From NCBI RefSeq assembly GCF_023336935.1, contig NZ_JAMBLR010000007.1:23962-87961 (forward strand): 64,000 nt of DNA. The letters are read 5' to 3'. The notes below the pieces were generated by a model. That model saw only the letters and a program-made list of their open reading frames with translations. It did not search any database and was not told the DNA's origin. Position 1 is the first letter of the stretch; every line of letters starts with the position of its first letter. Below are positions 6,824 to 16,511 of this stretch, one piece after another. Both the position numbers and the translations under genes were made by a program. Origin of the DNA: Phascolarctobacterium sp. ET69 (lineage in GTDB: Bacteria > Bacillota > Negativicutes > Acidaminococcales > Acidaminococcaceae).

Positions 6824-8119
6824 ATGGCTAAGGTTAAAATATATCCGGGGGCGTTAAGCGGAATTGTAAATGTGCCTTCTTCCAAAAGCATGGGGCACCG
6901 CGAAATTATCTGTGCCGCGCTGGCACAGGGCATAAGCGTTATAGACAATATAAGCATGTCGGATGATATAAAGGCAACACTGCGCTGTTTAAAAGCGCTT
7001 GGTGTACAGTCGGAACTTACAGCAAGCCGGTTTAAAGGGCGCAGTGCCGTTAAAATTTACGGTGAAGGCACGGTAAGAGCTACTGGTGATGAATGTGACT
7101 GCGGTGAATCGGGGTCTACCCTGCGCTTTTTGCTGCCGCTTGGCGCGTTGTGCGGGGCGCCTGTTACTTTTACAGGCGCGGGGCGCTTGGGAGAACGCCC
7201 TCTGAAACCGTATTACGATATTTTTGATATACAGGGCGTTAAATACGCACCGGCACAGGGGCTGCCAGTAACAGTTGAGGGCAGGCTGCACAGCGGCAAA
7301 TTTACTTTGCCCGGCAATGTAAGTTCGCAGTTTATCAGCGGTTTGCTGTTTGCGCTGCCGCTGCTTGAAGGCGATTCGGAAATTATTATTACCACGCCGC
7401 TGGAATCCCAGAGTTATGTTGATTTAACGCTTTCCGCATTAAAAAAATACGGCATAAAGGTTGTAAACAATAATTATAAAACATTTACCGTGCCCGGCGG
7501 GCAAAAATATCAATGCCGCAGCGCCGTTGTAGAAGGCGACTGGTCGCAGGCTGCGTTCTGGCTTGCTGCCGGGTGCCTTAACGGAAATATTATCTGCGCT
7601 GGTGCGGAAGCAGCTTCTTTGCAGGGCGACAGGGCAGTAAAAGATATTTTGCAGGCGATGGGCGGCAAAATATCCGCAGCTGACGGCGGGCTTTTGGCAG
7701 AAACAAGCCGCCTGCACGGCACTGTTATTGATGCCGCTGACTGCCCGGACATAATTCCGGTGCTGACCGTGGCTGCTGCTGTGGCGAAAGAAACTACGGA
7801 AATTATTAACGCCGGGCGTTTGCGCATTAAAGAATGTGACCGCCTGCACGCCATTAGTGAAGAACTTAATAAGTTAGGCGCAGATATTGAAGAAAAAGCC
7901 GAAAGCCTTATCGTTCACGGCAAGCCGGAAGGGTTGCGCGGCGGCGTTGTTTCTGCATGGAATGACCACCGCATAGCCATGAGCATGGCAGTGGCAAGCC
8001 TTGTCTGCCGTGAGCCGGTAATTATTGAAGGCAGCGAAAGCGTAAAAAAATCATATCCCACCTTTTGGCAGGATTTTTCCTGCTTGGGCGGCAAATATGA
8101 GCAGGGAGAAAATTTATGA
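6824..8119 (+). CDS. aroA: 3-phosphoshikimate 1-carboxyvinyltransferase (EPSP synthase)
   Basis: A 431-aa two-domain enzyme that adds enolpyruvate from PEP to shikimate 3-phosphate. The N-terminal PSSKSMGHR motif, the GESGSTLRFLLPL segment with the conserved R, GRLGERPLKPYYDI, and the C-terminal RLRIKECDRLHAI and WNDHRIAMSMAVA segments are present. The SD is weak; only two bases separate it from aroB, so translation is probably by re-initiation. Herbicide-sensitivity class cannot be judged safely by eye. Confidence 0.95.
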   Translation: MAKVKIYPGALSGIVNVPSSKSMGHREIICAALAQGISVIDNISMSDDIKATLRCLKALGVQSELTASRFKGRSAVKIYGEGTVRATGDECDCGESGSTLRFLLPLGALCGAPVTFTGAGRLGERPLKPYYDIFDIQGVKYAPAQGLPVTVEGRLHSGKFTLPGNVSSQFISGLLFALPLLEGDSEIIITTPLESQSYVDLTLSALKKYGIKVVNNNYKTFTVPGGQKYQCRSAVVEGDWSQAAFWLAAGCLNGNIICAGAEAASLQGDRAVKDILQAMGGKISAADGGLLAETSRLHGTVIDAADCPDIIPVLTVAAAVAKETTEIINAGRLRIKECDRLHAISEELNKLGADIEEKAESLIVHGKPEGLRGGVVSAWNDHRIAMSMAVASLVCREPVIIEGSESVKKSYPTFWQDFSCLGGKYEQGENL

Positions 8120-9201
8120 CGGCAACTTTGGGTGAAAAAATAAAACTTACTATTTTCGGTGAATCGCACGGGCTTGGCATAGGCTGTGTAATAGACGGTT
8201 TGCCGCCGGGATTTGCAATAGACCTTGACGCTGTAAAAAAAGAAATGCAGCGCCGTGCACCGGGAAAAAGCCCGCTTGCAACAGCGCGGAATGAGAAAGA
8301 CGCTTTTATAATTGAAAGCGGTTTTTTTGAAGGCAGAACAACAGGCACGCCGTTATGCGTTTTAATACCCAACAGCGACCAGCACAGCGGCGATTACAGT
8401 AAACTTAAAAATGTGATGCGGCCGGGGCATGCCGATTACAGCGGCAAAGTAAAATATAACGGCTTTAATGATTACCGCGGCGGGGGGCATTTTTCCGGAA
8501 GATTGACCGCTCCTTTGGTTTTTATGGGTGCCGTAGCCAAGCAAATTCTGGCGAAGCGTGGCATTTACGTTGGCGCGCATATAGTAGCAGTTGCAGGCGT
8601 AAAAGATACGCCGTTTAATCCGCTTGGCGAAAGAGCGGATACTTTTTCGGAATTGGCGCAGAAAACTTTTCCGGTGCTGGATGACGCTGCCGGAAACGAA
8701 ATGCAGCAGCTGATTTTAGCTGCCAAACAAAGCTGTGATTCGGTTGGCGGCGTAATTGAGTGCATGGCAATAAACTTGCCTGCCGGTATCGGTGCGCCGT
8801 TTTTCGATTCGCTGGAAAGCCGCTTGGCACATGCCTTGTTCAGTGTGCCTGCTGTTAAAGGCATAGAATTTGGCAAAGGTTTTGCGCTGGCACAGATGCC
8901 GGGCAGCGAAGCCAATGACCAGATGTATTATGATAACGGCATGGTAAAAACCTACACCAATAATAACGGCGGCATTACCGGCGGTATTACCAACGGCATG
9001 CCGGTGCTGTTTAAGGCGGCCGTAAAGCCTACGCCGAGCATTGCCAAAGTGCAGAAAACGGTTGATTTAAGTACGGAAAGCAATACGGAACTGGTAATTA
9101 CAGGAAGGCACGACCCCTGTATTGTGCAGCGCGCCGTGCCTGTAATTGAAGGTGTTGCCGCCTGGGTGATTTTGGATATGCTGCTGGCAGGAGAGAAATA
9201 A
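8116..9201 (+). CDS. aroC: Chorismate synthase
   Basis: A 361-aa FMN-dependent lyase converting EPSP to chorismate, the last common step. Diagnostic segments are FGESHGLGIGCVIDGLPPG at the N-terminus, RRAPGKSPLATARNE, RPGHADYSGKVKYNGFNDYR, GGGHFSGRLTAP, and the GGITGGITNGMP loop. The SD AGGGAGA precedes an ATG that overlaps aroA by four bases. Nothing odd. Confidence 0.96.
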   Translation: MTATLGEKIKLTIFGESHGLGIGCVIDGLPPGFAIDLDAVKKEMQRRAPGKSPLATARNEKDAFIIESGFFEGRTTGTPLCVLIPNSDQHSGDYSKLKNVMRPGHADYSGKVKYNGFNDYRGGGHFSGRLTAPLVFMGAVAKQILAKRGIYVGAHIVAVAGVKDTPFNPLGERADTFSELAQKTFPVLDDAAGNEMQQLILAAKQSCDSVGGVIECMAINLPAGIGAPFFDSLESRLAHALFSVPAVKGIEFGKGFALAQMPGSEANDQMYYDNGMVKTYTNNNGGITGGITNGMPVLFKAAVKPTPSIAKVQKTVDLSTESNTELVITGRHDPCIVQRAVPVIEGVAAWVILDMLLAGEK

Positions 9202-9202
9202 A

Positions 9203-10333
9203 ATGACAGAAAAACTTGATTTGGAAGCCATCCGCCGGGAAATAGACGAAGCCGACAGTAATTTAATAAACGCTTTTGAACGGCGTTTGCAGGCAGTGCT
9301 GCGGGTTGCCGAATACAAAAAGCAAAATAACCTGCCTGTGCGCGACAGGGCAAGAGAGCTGAAGGTAATAGAAAAAGCACAGGGCAAGCTCCGCAACAAA
9401 AATTACGCTCCGGCAGTAGCCGGATTGATGGAAGAAATTATGGCCATTGCCCGCAAAATGGAAGAACAGCAGATAAGTGCTGAACCGGTAGAAACAGTAC
9501 CGCTTGAAGTAGGCTGTTTTGGCGTGGAGGGTTCTTACAGCCATAAAGCTATGGAAGAATATTTTGCGGGAAAGAATATTAACAGGCATTACTATTCCGT
9601 GTTTGAAGACGTGGTAAAAGCCGTAAAAAACGGTGAAATCCGTTATGGCGTTCTGCCGGTTGAAAATTCTTCTACCGGCGGCATTACGGAAGTTTATGAC
9701 CTTGTGCGCCGCTATAACTGCCATATTACCGGTGAAAAATGCGTAAAGATAGAGCATAATTTAATGGCTCTGCCGGGGGCTGTTCTCAGCGGAATTACCG
9801 AGGTATATTCGCACCCGCAGGGGTTTGCCCAGTGCAAGGATTTTTTTACGGAATATCCGCAGATGAAATTAATTCCGTATTACAGCACGTCTAAAAGTGC
9901 AGAAGCCGTTAAAGAAAGCGGCAGCCTTCATAAAGCAGCCGTTGCAGGCAAACAGGCTGCCGAGTTGTACGGCTTGCAGATTTTAGCTGCCAATATTAAC
10001 TATAACGGCAATAACACCACACGTTTTATTATTATTGCCAATGAAGCGGAACACAGTGCCGATGCCGATAAAATTACACTTGTAATAGCAGTTAAGCATG
10101 AGCCCGGTTCGCTGTACCGTGTATTGGGGTATTTTTACCACAGCGGCTTAAACCTTACCAATTTGGAATCGCGCCCGATTGAGGGTAAGTCGTGGGAATA
10201 TTTTTTCCATATTGATTTGGTGGGCAACCTTGCCGATACCAATGTGCAGGAAACAGTGCGTATGCTGAAAGATAACTGCGCGTATTTTAAAATTTTAGGC
10301 AACTACCGCAGCGATATGGGACGGGAGAGATAG
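9203..10333 (+). CDS. pheA: Bifunctional chorismate mutase / prephenate dehydratase (P-protein)
   Basis: A 376-aa fusion. Residues 1-85 are an AroQ-type chorismate mutase helix bundle (LEAIRREIDEADSNLINAF, then AEYKKQNNLPVRDRARE). About 98-285 is prephenate dehydratase (FGVEGSYSHKAMEEYF, VENSSTGGITEVYD, and the catalytic NNTTRF). About 295-370 is an ACT domain with HEPGSLYRVLGYF and LESRPIEGKSWEYFFHID, where the ESRP motif marks phenylalanine binding. It feeds both branches: the mutase makes prephenate for TyrA, and the dehydratase makes phenylpyruvate. Feedback by Phe is expected from the ACT motifs. Confidence 0.95.
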   Translation: MTEKLDLEAIRREIDEADSNLINAFERRLQAVLRVAEYKKQNNLPVRDRARELKVIEKAQGKLRNKNYAPAVAGLMEEIMAIARKMEEQQISAEPVETVPLEVGCFGVEGSYSHKAMEEYFAGKNINRHYYSVFEDVVKAVKNGEIRYGVLPVENSSTGGITEVYDLVRRYNCHITGEKCVKIEHNLMALPGAVLSGITEVYSHPQGFAQCKDFFTEYPQMKLIPYYSTSKSAEAVKESGSLHKAAVAGKQAAELYGLQILAANINYNGNNTTRFIIIANEAEHSADADKITLVIAVKHEPGSLYRVLGYFYHSGLNLTNLESRPIEGKSWEYFFHIDLVGNLADTNVQETVRMLKDNCAYFKILGNYRSDMGRER

Positions 10334-10335
10334 TG

Positions 10336-11154
10336 ATGCAGCATTTTGGCTTATTGGGAGCAAAACTTGGGCACAGCCTGTCGCCGCAAATACACGGAAT
10401 GATTTTTGAAGAACTGGATATTGCTGCGGATTATAAGCTGCTGGAACTTCCGGCAGAAGCATTAAAAACAGCTGTGCCGGAACTAGCGCAAAGATATACA
10501 GGCGTTAATGTAACTATTCCGCATAAAATAGAAGTCATGCCGTTTCTGGATAGTATATCTGCTGAAGCAGCAGCTATTGGCGCCGTAAATACCATTAGCT
10601 TTAATAACGGCAAAAGCTGCGGATATAATACCGACTGGCTCGGTTTTGGCATGATGCTGGAATATTACGGCATTAAAACAGAAGGCAAAAAAGCAGCCGT
10701 ACTCGGCATTGGCGGCGCTTCGCGCGCAGTGGTGCAGTACCTTGCAAAAAGCAGGGCAAAGGAAATTTTGCTGGTGTCAAGAAATCCGCAGGCAATTCCG
10801 CAGCAGGTTGTAGAAATCTGCGGTAATATCAAAACACGCTGTTTGAGTTATGAGGAACTTGCCGGAGAAACGGGCGATATTATTATTAACTGTACGCCGG
10901 TAGGGATGTACCCCAAAACAGGGGTAAGCCCCGTAACGGAAGCCGTTATTAAAAATTTCGGCGCGGCGGCAGATTTAATTTATAATCCTGCCGAAACCGA
11001 ATTTTTGCGTATGGCACGTGCCTGCGGAAAAACAGCCGTAAACGGGCTTTTAATGCTGGCGGCGCAGGCCGTGGCAGCGCAGGAAATTTGGCAGCAGCGC
11101 AAACTGGGTACTGATTTGGCAGTGAAAATTATGCAGAGGCTGGCAGAAAAATAA
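10336..11154 (+). CDS. aroE: Shikimate dehydrogenase (NADP)
   Basis: A 272-aa enzyme reducing 3-dehydroshikimate. The N-terminal substrate domain has GHSLSPQIHGMIF and NVTIPHK with the catalytic Lys; GAVNTIS and GYNTDWLGF follow. The Rossmann part is AAVLGIGGASRAVVQYL, then NCTPVGMYP. GTG 10333 and ATG 10336 are adjacent; I prefer the ATG because GGGAGA (10323-10328) is 7 nt away. The gene abuts pheA and overlaps aroK by one base. Confidence 0.94.
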   Translation: MQHFGLLGAKLGHSLSPQIHGMIFEELDIAADYKLLELPAEALKTAVPELAQRYTGVNVTIPHKIEVMPFLDSISAEAAAIGAVNTISFNNGKSCGYNTDWLGFGMMLEYYGIKTEGKKAAVLGIGGASRAVVQYLAKSRAKEILLVSRNPQAIPQQVVEICGNIKTRCLSYEELAGETGDIIINCTPVGMYPKTGVSPVTEAVIKNFGAAADLIYNPAETEFLRMARACGKTAVNGLLMLAAQAVAAQEIWQQRKLGTDLAVKIMQRLAEK

Positions 11155-11654
11155 TGAAAAATATAGTTTTAATTGGTATGCCCGGCTGCGGAAAAACAAC
11201 GCTGGGCAAACTTTTGGCAGCAAAGCTTAAAATGGAATTTTATGACGCCGACGACGTTTTGGAGCAGCGGGAGCCTTACAGCATTAAAGAGTTTTTTGCC
11301 CAGGGTGAAGAAGTTTTCCGCGAAGCTGAGCAGAGGACTGCTGAATTTTTGGCGTGTAAAGAAAACTGCGTTATTGCGGCAGGCGGCGGAGTTGTAAAAA
11401 AAGAGGCAAGTATGGCTGCTTATGGCAAAAACGGCATTATAGTTTTTATAGACCGCCCGGCGGACGCTATTGTAAATGATGTTGAAATTAAAACGCGGCC
11501 GCTTTTGGCTGCCGGAACGCAGCGGGTTTATGAGCTTTATGATGAAAGAATAGAACTTTACAGAAAATATGCCGCTTACATTGTAAAAAATGCAGACAGC
11601 ATAGAAAATGTGTTGAGCCAGCTTGTAAAAATTGCCGGGGAGATGAAAAAATGA
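11154..11654 (+). CDS. aroK: Shikimate kinase
   Basis: A 166-aa P-loop kinase phosphorylating shikimate. Walker A is GMPGCGKTTLGKLLA at residues 8-22; the DADD segment contains the Mg/shikimate Asp; the AAGGGVV loop holds the substrate. TRPLLA marks the lid-region Arg. The start overlaps the aroE stop (TAATG) and the end overlaps aroQ by four bases. Confidence 0.94.
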   Translation: MKNIVLIGMPGCGKTTLGKLLAAKLKMEFYDADDVLEQREPYSIKEFFAQGEEVFREAEQRTAEFLACKENCVIAAGGGVVKKEASMAAYGKNGIIVFIDRPADAIVNDVEIKTRPLLAAGTQRVYELYDERIELYRKYAAYIVKNADSIENVLSQLVKIAGEMKK

Positions 11655-12091
11655 AAAATATTTTGGTAATTAACGGGCCTAACATAAATTTGCTGGGTAT
11701 CCGCGAAAAAAACGTATATGGCGCCAAAGATTACGCCGATTTGTGTGCTTTTATTTTGCAGCAGGCAGAAGAAATTGGGGTTAATGTTAAAATCTGCCAG
11801 AGCAATTACGAAGGTGAGCTGGTAGGTTTTATTCAGGACGCATACGGAAAATATGACGGCATTGTTATTAATCCTGCCGCATATACCCATTACAGCGTGG
11901 CAATTTTGGATGCCTTAAAAGGCGTGGCGCTGCCCGCTATTGAGGTGCATTTAAGCAATGTGCATGCGCGTGAGGAGTTCCGCCATAAATCTGTAACAGC
12001 TCCAGCCTGCCTGGGGCAGATTTGCGGGCTTGGCTTTATGGGTTATGCCCTTGCCATGCGTGCACTGGCTGCTTTGTTGGAAAATAAATGA
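11651..12091 (+). CDS. aroQ: 3-dehydroquinate dehydratase, type II
   Basis: A 146-aa small dodecamer-type dehydroquinase converting 3-dehydroquinate to 3-dehydroshikimate. Motifs: LVINGPNINLLGIRE with the active-site Asn and Arg, the catalytic Tyr in the flexible loop near residue 25, INPAAYTHYSVAI, and EVHLSNVHAREEFRHKS. It closes the nine-gene operon, so all seven common-pathway enzymes are encoded together. No dedicated Trp-branch gene is in the window. Confidence 0.95.
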   Translation: MKNILVINGPNINLLGIREKNVYGAKDYADLCAFILQQAEEIGVNVKICQSNYEGELVGFIQDAYGKYDGIVINPAAYTHYSVAILDALKGVALPAIEVHLSNVHAREEFRHKSVTAPACLGQICGLGFMGYALAMRALAALLENK

Positions 12092-12157
12092 CAGGTTAAT
12101 TATTTAATAACTGAACAGCAGCAAAACAGCCAATACTGTTTCAGCAATACAAAAATG

Positions 12158-12238
12158 CTGCGGCTCCTCCGCTAACGGTCAGGCTTCGCAGCTGACCTTG
12201 CGGCATAAAGCGTAATTATTTTAGCCGCCGCAGTTTTT
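12158..12238 (+). terminator. Probable terminator / nested hairpin after the aro operon
   Basis: CTGCGG (12158-12163) pairs with CCGCAG (12228-12233), followed by TTTTT. Nested inside is GGTCAG/CTGACC (12177-12182 / 12192-12197). A smaller hairpin, AAACAG/CTGTTT, precedes it at 12124-12141. The 12092-12334 gap holds only these structures and the pump terminator; no open frame was seen. The nested shape could also be a copy of an interspersed repeat, which cannot be tested inside one window. Confidence 0.55.
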
Positions 12239-12293
12239 GTTTATTGCTTTACAGTACAGGCTGTTTTGCTTTTTGTAAGACTGATAATAAAAC

Positions 12294-12326
12294 AGGAGCA
12301 CTATACCTTATAAGTACAGTGCTCCT
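12294..12326 (-). terminator. Terminator of the RND efflux operon
   Basis: AGGAGCACT (12294-12302) pairs with AGTGCTCCT (12318-12326), only 9 nt beyond the pump stop codon. Read on the minus strand the stem is followed by GTTTTATTA. Confidence 0.7.
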
Positions 12327-12334
12327 TTATAATT

Positions 12335-15300
12335 TCAGGGCTTTGTTATTTTAAACATTAAAGAATAAATTACAGGCAGTACAACAAGCGTCAGCAGGGT
12401 TGCACCAGTCAACCCGCAGGCAATTGCTATTGCCATGGATTCCCAAAACGGATTGGTAAACATTGGCACAAGGCCAAGCACCGTTGTAAGAGCCGCGAGC
12501 ATAATGGGGCGGAAACGCACTATGGCGGATTCCAAAACAGCTTCATAAGGCGGCATGCCTGCTTCGAGATGCTGGTCAATCTGGTCGAGCAGCACAACCG
12601 AATTGCGTATGATAATGCCCGTCAGTGCCAAAATACCAAGTTCCGCTAAAAAACCAAGAGATGAACCGAACAGCAAAAGGCCAATCATAACGCCTATAAC
12701 GCCCATTGGCGCCGTGCAGGCAATTACAATCATTTTGCGCACATCTTTAAGCTGCATAATCAGCAGGATTATCATAACGATAAACATGGCAGGCACAGGC
12801 TCTATTAAATAGTTAAGTGCTTTATTGCTGTTTTCCAAAGGTCCGCCGATATCAATGGCAACACCCGGCGGAAGTTCTTCGCGCAGAGGCGCAAGGGAAT
12901 CATAAATTTGCTGTGCAACATCGTTATCGGTATAGCCTTCGCTGATACCTGCATTAACAGTAACTGTCGGCAGAAGGTTACGCCGCCAGATCATATTGTC
13001 TTCGGCTTCGTAGCTGATGTTTGCCACCTGTTCCAATGATACGCTGCCGCCCGGAGTCGGTATGGTCAGCATCCTTAAATCTGAAAGTTTTTCGCGGTCG
13101 CTTTCAGGCAGTCGGAAAACGATATCAATAGCCTGGTCGCCTTCGTAATACTGTGCTACGGTATAGCCGGAAAGTTCTGCCTGCAAAGCCATGGATACAG
13201 TCTGGCGGTCAATACCCATCTGGCGCAGCTTGTCGTTGTCAATTTCTACTTTTAACGCGCCCGTTTTTTCCATCCAGTTAAATCTGGTCATGATAACAGC
13301 AGGATGTTTTTCCATTTCTTCGCGTACTTTTTGTGCATACCTTTTGGCAAGTTCATCCGTCGGTGCGGAAACGCGCAGCATAACCGGATATTCGGACGGA
13401 GGCCCAAGGGAGATGGATTTGCTGTAAGTTAAAACCTCCGGATATTTTTGGTTAATAAGTGCGGAAACCTTTTGCGAAACACGTTCTTTGGCTTTTACGT
13501 CTTTTGCCAGAATGACAAGCTGTGCGTAATTTTCGCGCGGCTGTACTGGCTCTGCAACAAGCACAAAACGCGGTGCGCTTTCGCCGATATAGGTAGCTAC
13601 ACTTGCAATATCGGGGTCATCTTTAATTTCTGATGTAATTTTAAGGGCAATTTCTTCGGTTGTTTTAATGCTCGTGCCTTCCGGCAGGTTAAGTTCGGTT
13701 AAAAGTTCCGGACGTACGGAAGGAGGAAAGAACTCTTTGTTGATGAATTTGCTTAAAAAGAGCGAGCCGAAGAAAATGCCTATAGTTACGGCAATTACCG
13801 TTAAACGGTGTGCCAGCGACCATGTAAGCAGGCTGCGGAATTTTTGGTAAAACGGAGTTGTATATGCGCTGCCTTCGGCAATTTTTTTCGGGTGAACCCA
13901 TTCGTAACCCAATACAGGCGCTACCGTTGCCGATACAACCCATGAAAGCATCAGCGCCAGGCTGATAACGGTAAACAGGCTGCCTGCAAATTCGCCAACG
14001 CTGCCGCGCGAAAAATATATCGGCGTAAAACCTACGCAGGTTATAATTGTACCGGTCAAAAGCGGAAACGCGCAGGTTTCAAAAGCATAAGCCGCCGCGC
14101 GTTTGCGTTCCCAGCCTTCGGCAAGTTTTATTTCCATCAGTTCCACAACAACAATGGCATCATCAACCAGCATGCCAAGGGCCACAATTAAAGCCCCAAG
14201 CGATACTTTGTGCAGGTCAATGCCAAGTGCATACATGCCGATAAAAGTGCCGAGCAGTACAAGCGGAATACATACGGAAATAACATAGCCGCAGCGTTTG
14301 CCAAGGCTGAACAGGCTTACTGCCAGAACTATAATAACGGCTTCCTTTAAGCTCTGGGTAAATTCATCTATAGAGTTTTTAACAACTTCCGGCTGATTGG
14401 CTACCTGGTGCAGTTCAAAGCCCAGCGGCAGCCTGCTTTCTATTTGCGCTACGGTTTTGGCAAGGTTTTCGCCCAGGCGGATATTGTTGCCGCCGTCTTC
14501 CATGGAAATGGAAATGCCGATGGCAGGCTGTCCGTTAAAATAAATTTTGGGCTCGGGAGGGTCGGCATAACCGCGGGTAACTTTGGCAATGTCATCAAGG
14601 CGGAAAATGCGCCCGTTGGCATTAACCGGGATGCTGCCGATTTCTTTCAGTGTATCCGGCAAGCCGGTAAGGCGCATGTAAACATTGTTGTCCGTGCTTT
14701 CTGCCATACCGGCAGGCACAACTGCGGACTGCGATTTTATGGCGCTTGCAAGCGTATCAAGCGAAATGCCAAGCTGTGAAAGTTTATCGTTGGATACTTC
14801 CAGATAAATTTTTTCCGGCTGCACGCCGATAAGTTCAACTTTTTTTACATCGGGCACGGTATAAAAAATGCGTTTAATTTCTTCGGCTTCTTTACGCATA
14901 TCTTCGTAGCCGAAGCTTTCGGAGGTGATTGCGTATATATTGCCGTATACATCGTCGAAACGGTCGTTAAAATAAGGCCCGTAAACGCCTTCCGGCAGGT
15001 CGGTTTTAATATCGTTTACAATATTGCGCAGTTCCAGCCAGTGGCTGCGTACCTTATCGGTTGGAACATGCTCTTTAAGGTAAACGTTAACAACGCACTG
15101 CCCTGGGCGCGAATAACTTGTAATAAAATCAATATCCGGCAGGGTCTGGGCTTCTTTTTCAATTTTATCTGTAACCTGCATTTCCATTTCTTTGGCTGTT
15201 GCGCCGGGCCATGCAGCCGATATAACCATTTGCTTAACTGTATATACCGGGTCTTCCGAGCGGCCGAGAATGTTATAGGAATAAATACCGGCAACAAGGC

Positions 15301-15370
15301 AAAGAAACATGAAAAAATAAATTATCTGTTTATGTTCAATAGACCATGAAGCGAGATTGCCGTTTTTCAT
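12335..15370 (-). CDS. RND-family efflux permease (AcrB/HAE-1 type)
   Basis: A 1011-aa inner-membrane proton antiporter subunit. Twelve membrane segments are arranged as one N-terminal helix, a large periplasmic loop, a bundle, a second loop and a second bundle. The proton-relay acidic pair is visible in GMLVDDAIVVVELME of the first bundle. RND pumps export drugs, detergents or other toxic compounds through an adaptor and an outer-membrane channel. The adaptor gene overlaps it by one base (TAATG); no TolC-like channel gene is in the window. Presence of an RND pump supports a double-membrane cell. Substrate unknown. Confidence 0.92.
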   Translation of the reverse strand: MKNGNLASWSIEHKQIIYFFMFLCLVAGIYSYNILGRSEDPVYTVKQMVISAAWPGATAKEMEMQVTDKIEKEAQTLPDIDFITSYSRPGQCVVNVYLKEHVPTDKVRSHWLELRNIVNDIKTDLPEGVYGPYFNDRFDDVYGNIYAITSESFGYEDMRKEAEEIKRIFYTVPDVKKVELIGVQPEKIYLEVSNDKLSQLGISLDTLASAIKSQSAVVPAGMAESTDNNVYMRLTGLPDTLKEIGSIPVNANGRIFRLDDIAKVTRGYADPPEPKIYFNGQPAIGISISMEDGGNNIRLGENLAKTVAQIESRLPLGFELHQVANQPEVVKNSIDEFTQSLKEAVIIVLAVSLFSLGKRCGYVISVCIPLVLLGTFIGMYALGIDLHKVSLGALIVALGMLVDDAIVVVELMEIKLAEGWERKRAAAYAFETCAFPLLTGTIITCVGFTPIYFSRGSVGEFAGSLFTVISLALMLSWVVSATVAPVLGYEWVHPKKIAEGSAYTTPFYQKFRSLLTWSLAHRLTVIAVTIGIFFGSLFLSKFINKEFFPPSVRPELLTELNLPEGTSIKTTEEIALKITSEIKDDPDIASVATYIGESAPRFVLVAEPVQPRENYAQLVILAKDVKAKERVSQKVSALINQKYPEVLTYSKSISLGPPSEYPVMLRVSAPTDELAKRYAQKVREEMEKHPAVIMTRFNWMEKTGALKVEIDNDKLRQMGIDRQTVSMALQAELSGYTVAQYYEGDQAIDIVFRLPESDREKLSDLRMLTIPTPGGSVSLEQVANISYEAEDNMIWRRNLLPTVTVNAGISEGYTDNDVAQQIYDSLAPLREELPPGVAIDIGGPLENSNKALNYLIEPVPAMFIVMIILLIMQLKDVRKMIVIACTAPMGVIGVMIGLLLFGSSLGFLAELGILALTGIIIRNSVVLLDQIDQHLEAGMPPYEAVLESAIVRFRPIMLAALTTVLGLVPMFTNPFWESMAIAIACGLTGATLLTLVVLPVIYSLMFKITKP

Positions 15371-16479
15371 TATTCCTCACCTTCCAGCCGCACTTCCTGA
15401 TTGGCAGATAATTTTGTTGTACCGCCTGTTACTACTATGTCGCCTTTTTGCAGGCCGTTTGTAATTTTAACGCTGTTGTTTTCGTAACCGGCAATTTCTA
15501 CCGGCACAAGGGTTACGTGGTTATCTTTTACTATCCATACCTGAGGCGTGTTTTCGGTTTGATAAATTGCAGATTTCGGGAGAGTTACAATATCAGATGT
15601 GCCGCCGGTGAAACTTACTTTGGCTGTCATGCCAAGCTTTGCTTGCGGCGGCATATTGTTAATGCTTACTTTTACTTCGTAAGTACGGGTGGCAGGGTCT
15701 GCCATAGGCGCAATTTCTCTTATCTGCCCTTCGGCAGTAATGTTTTGCAGCGCCCAGAAATCTATAACTGCGCTCTGGCCGGGGTGAATTGAAGCAAGTT
15801 TATTTTCGGGGATATAGATATGCACTTCTTTTTCGCCGGACTGCACAACGGTTATTACAGGCGTACCGGCAGCAGCAACCTGCCCAACTTCGCCGGTAAC
15901 GGAGGATACAACACCGTCGTGGTCGCTTGTTAAGCGCGTGTAATTAAGCTGGTTCAGTGCCGCCTGATATTGCGCTTTGGCCTGATTTAACGCCGCCTGC
16001 TGTGCTTCAAGCTGGGTGTTGTACTGGTCAAGCGTTGCTTTGCTTACGGCGCCCTGCGTATATAAAGTTCTGTAACGCTGGGCGTTATCAGAAGCAAGCA
16101 GAAAGTTTGCCGAAGCGGCGCTTACGGCAGCTCTTGCGGAATTAACACTTTCGTTAACGTCGCGCGGGTCGATTTCCATTAAAACATCACCGGCTTTTAC
16201 GGTATCGCCAAGGTTGGCCTGGCGCCTGACTATTTTGCCGGTAACCTGAAAGGCAAGGTTGCTTTCATAGCGTCCGCGTACTTCTCCGGGGTAAACATCA
16301 TAGTTGCTGCCTGTTTGTGTTCCTACCGTAACTGTGCGCACATAAGGAATTGTTTTTTGCGGAACTTCGCTGCCTTTAAAATGGGTAAAAGCAAAATAAA
16401 TTAAACAAATGCCCAAAACTGCGCCAAGATAATACCACTGCTTTTTGGTTAAGTGCATGTTTTCCAGAAAATTTTTCAT
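15370..16479 (-). CDS. RND efflux periplasmic adaptor (HlyD/AcrA family)
   Basis: A 369-aa protein with one N-terminal membrane helix (YLGAVLGICLIYFAF), then a barrel-sandwich hybrid half (RRQANLGDTVKAGDVLMEID), an alpha-helical hairpin rich in Ala/Gln (about 110-175), the second lipoyl half (SDHDGVVSSVTGEVGQVAAAG), and beta-barrel and membrane-proximal domains. It joins the permease to an outer-membrane duct. It is first in the operon and sits directly behind a palindromic operator. The N-terminus is an uncleaved anchor rather than a lipobox. Confidence 0.9.
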   Translation of the reverse strand: MKNFLENMHLTKKQWYYLGAVLGICLIYFAFTHFKGSEVPQKTIPYVRTVTVGTQTGSNYDVYPGEVRGRYESNLAFQVTGKIVRRQANLGDTVKAGDVLMEIDPRDVNESVNSARAAVSAASANFLLASDNAQRYRTLYTQGAVSKATLDQYNTQLEAQQAALNQAKAQYQAALNQLNYTRLTSDHDGVVSSVTGEVGQVAAAGTPVITVVQSGEKEVHIYIPENKLASIHPGQSAVIDFWALQNITAEGQIREIAPMADPATRTYEVKVSINNMPPQAKLGMTAKVSFTGGTSDIVTLPKSAIYQTENTPQVWIVKDNHVTLVPVEIAGYENNSVKITNGLQKGDIVVTGGTTKLSANQEVRLEGEE

Positions 16480-16511
16480 TTATAACAATCCTCCCGAAAA
16501 TGGAATCAGAT

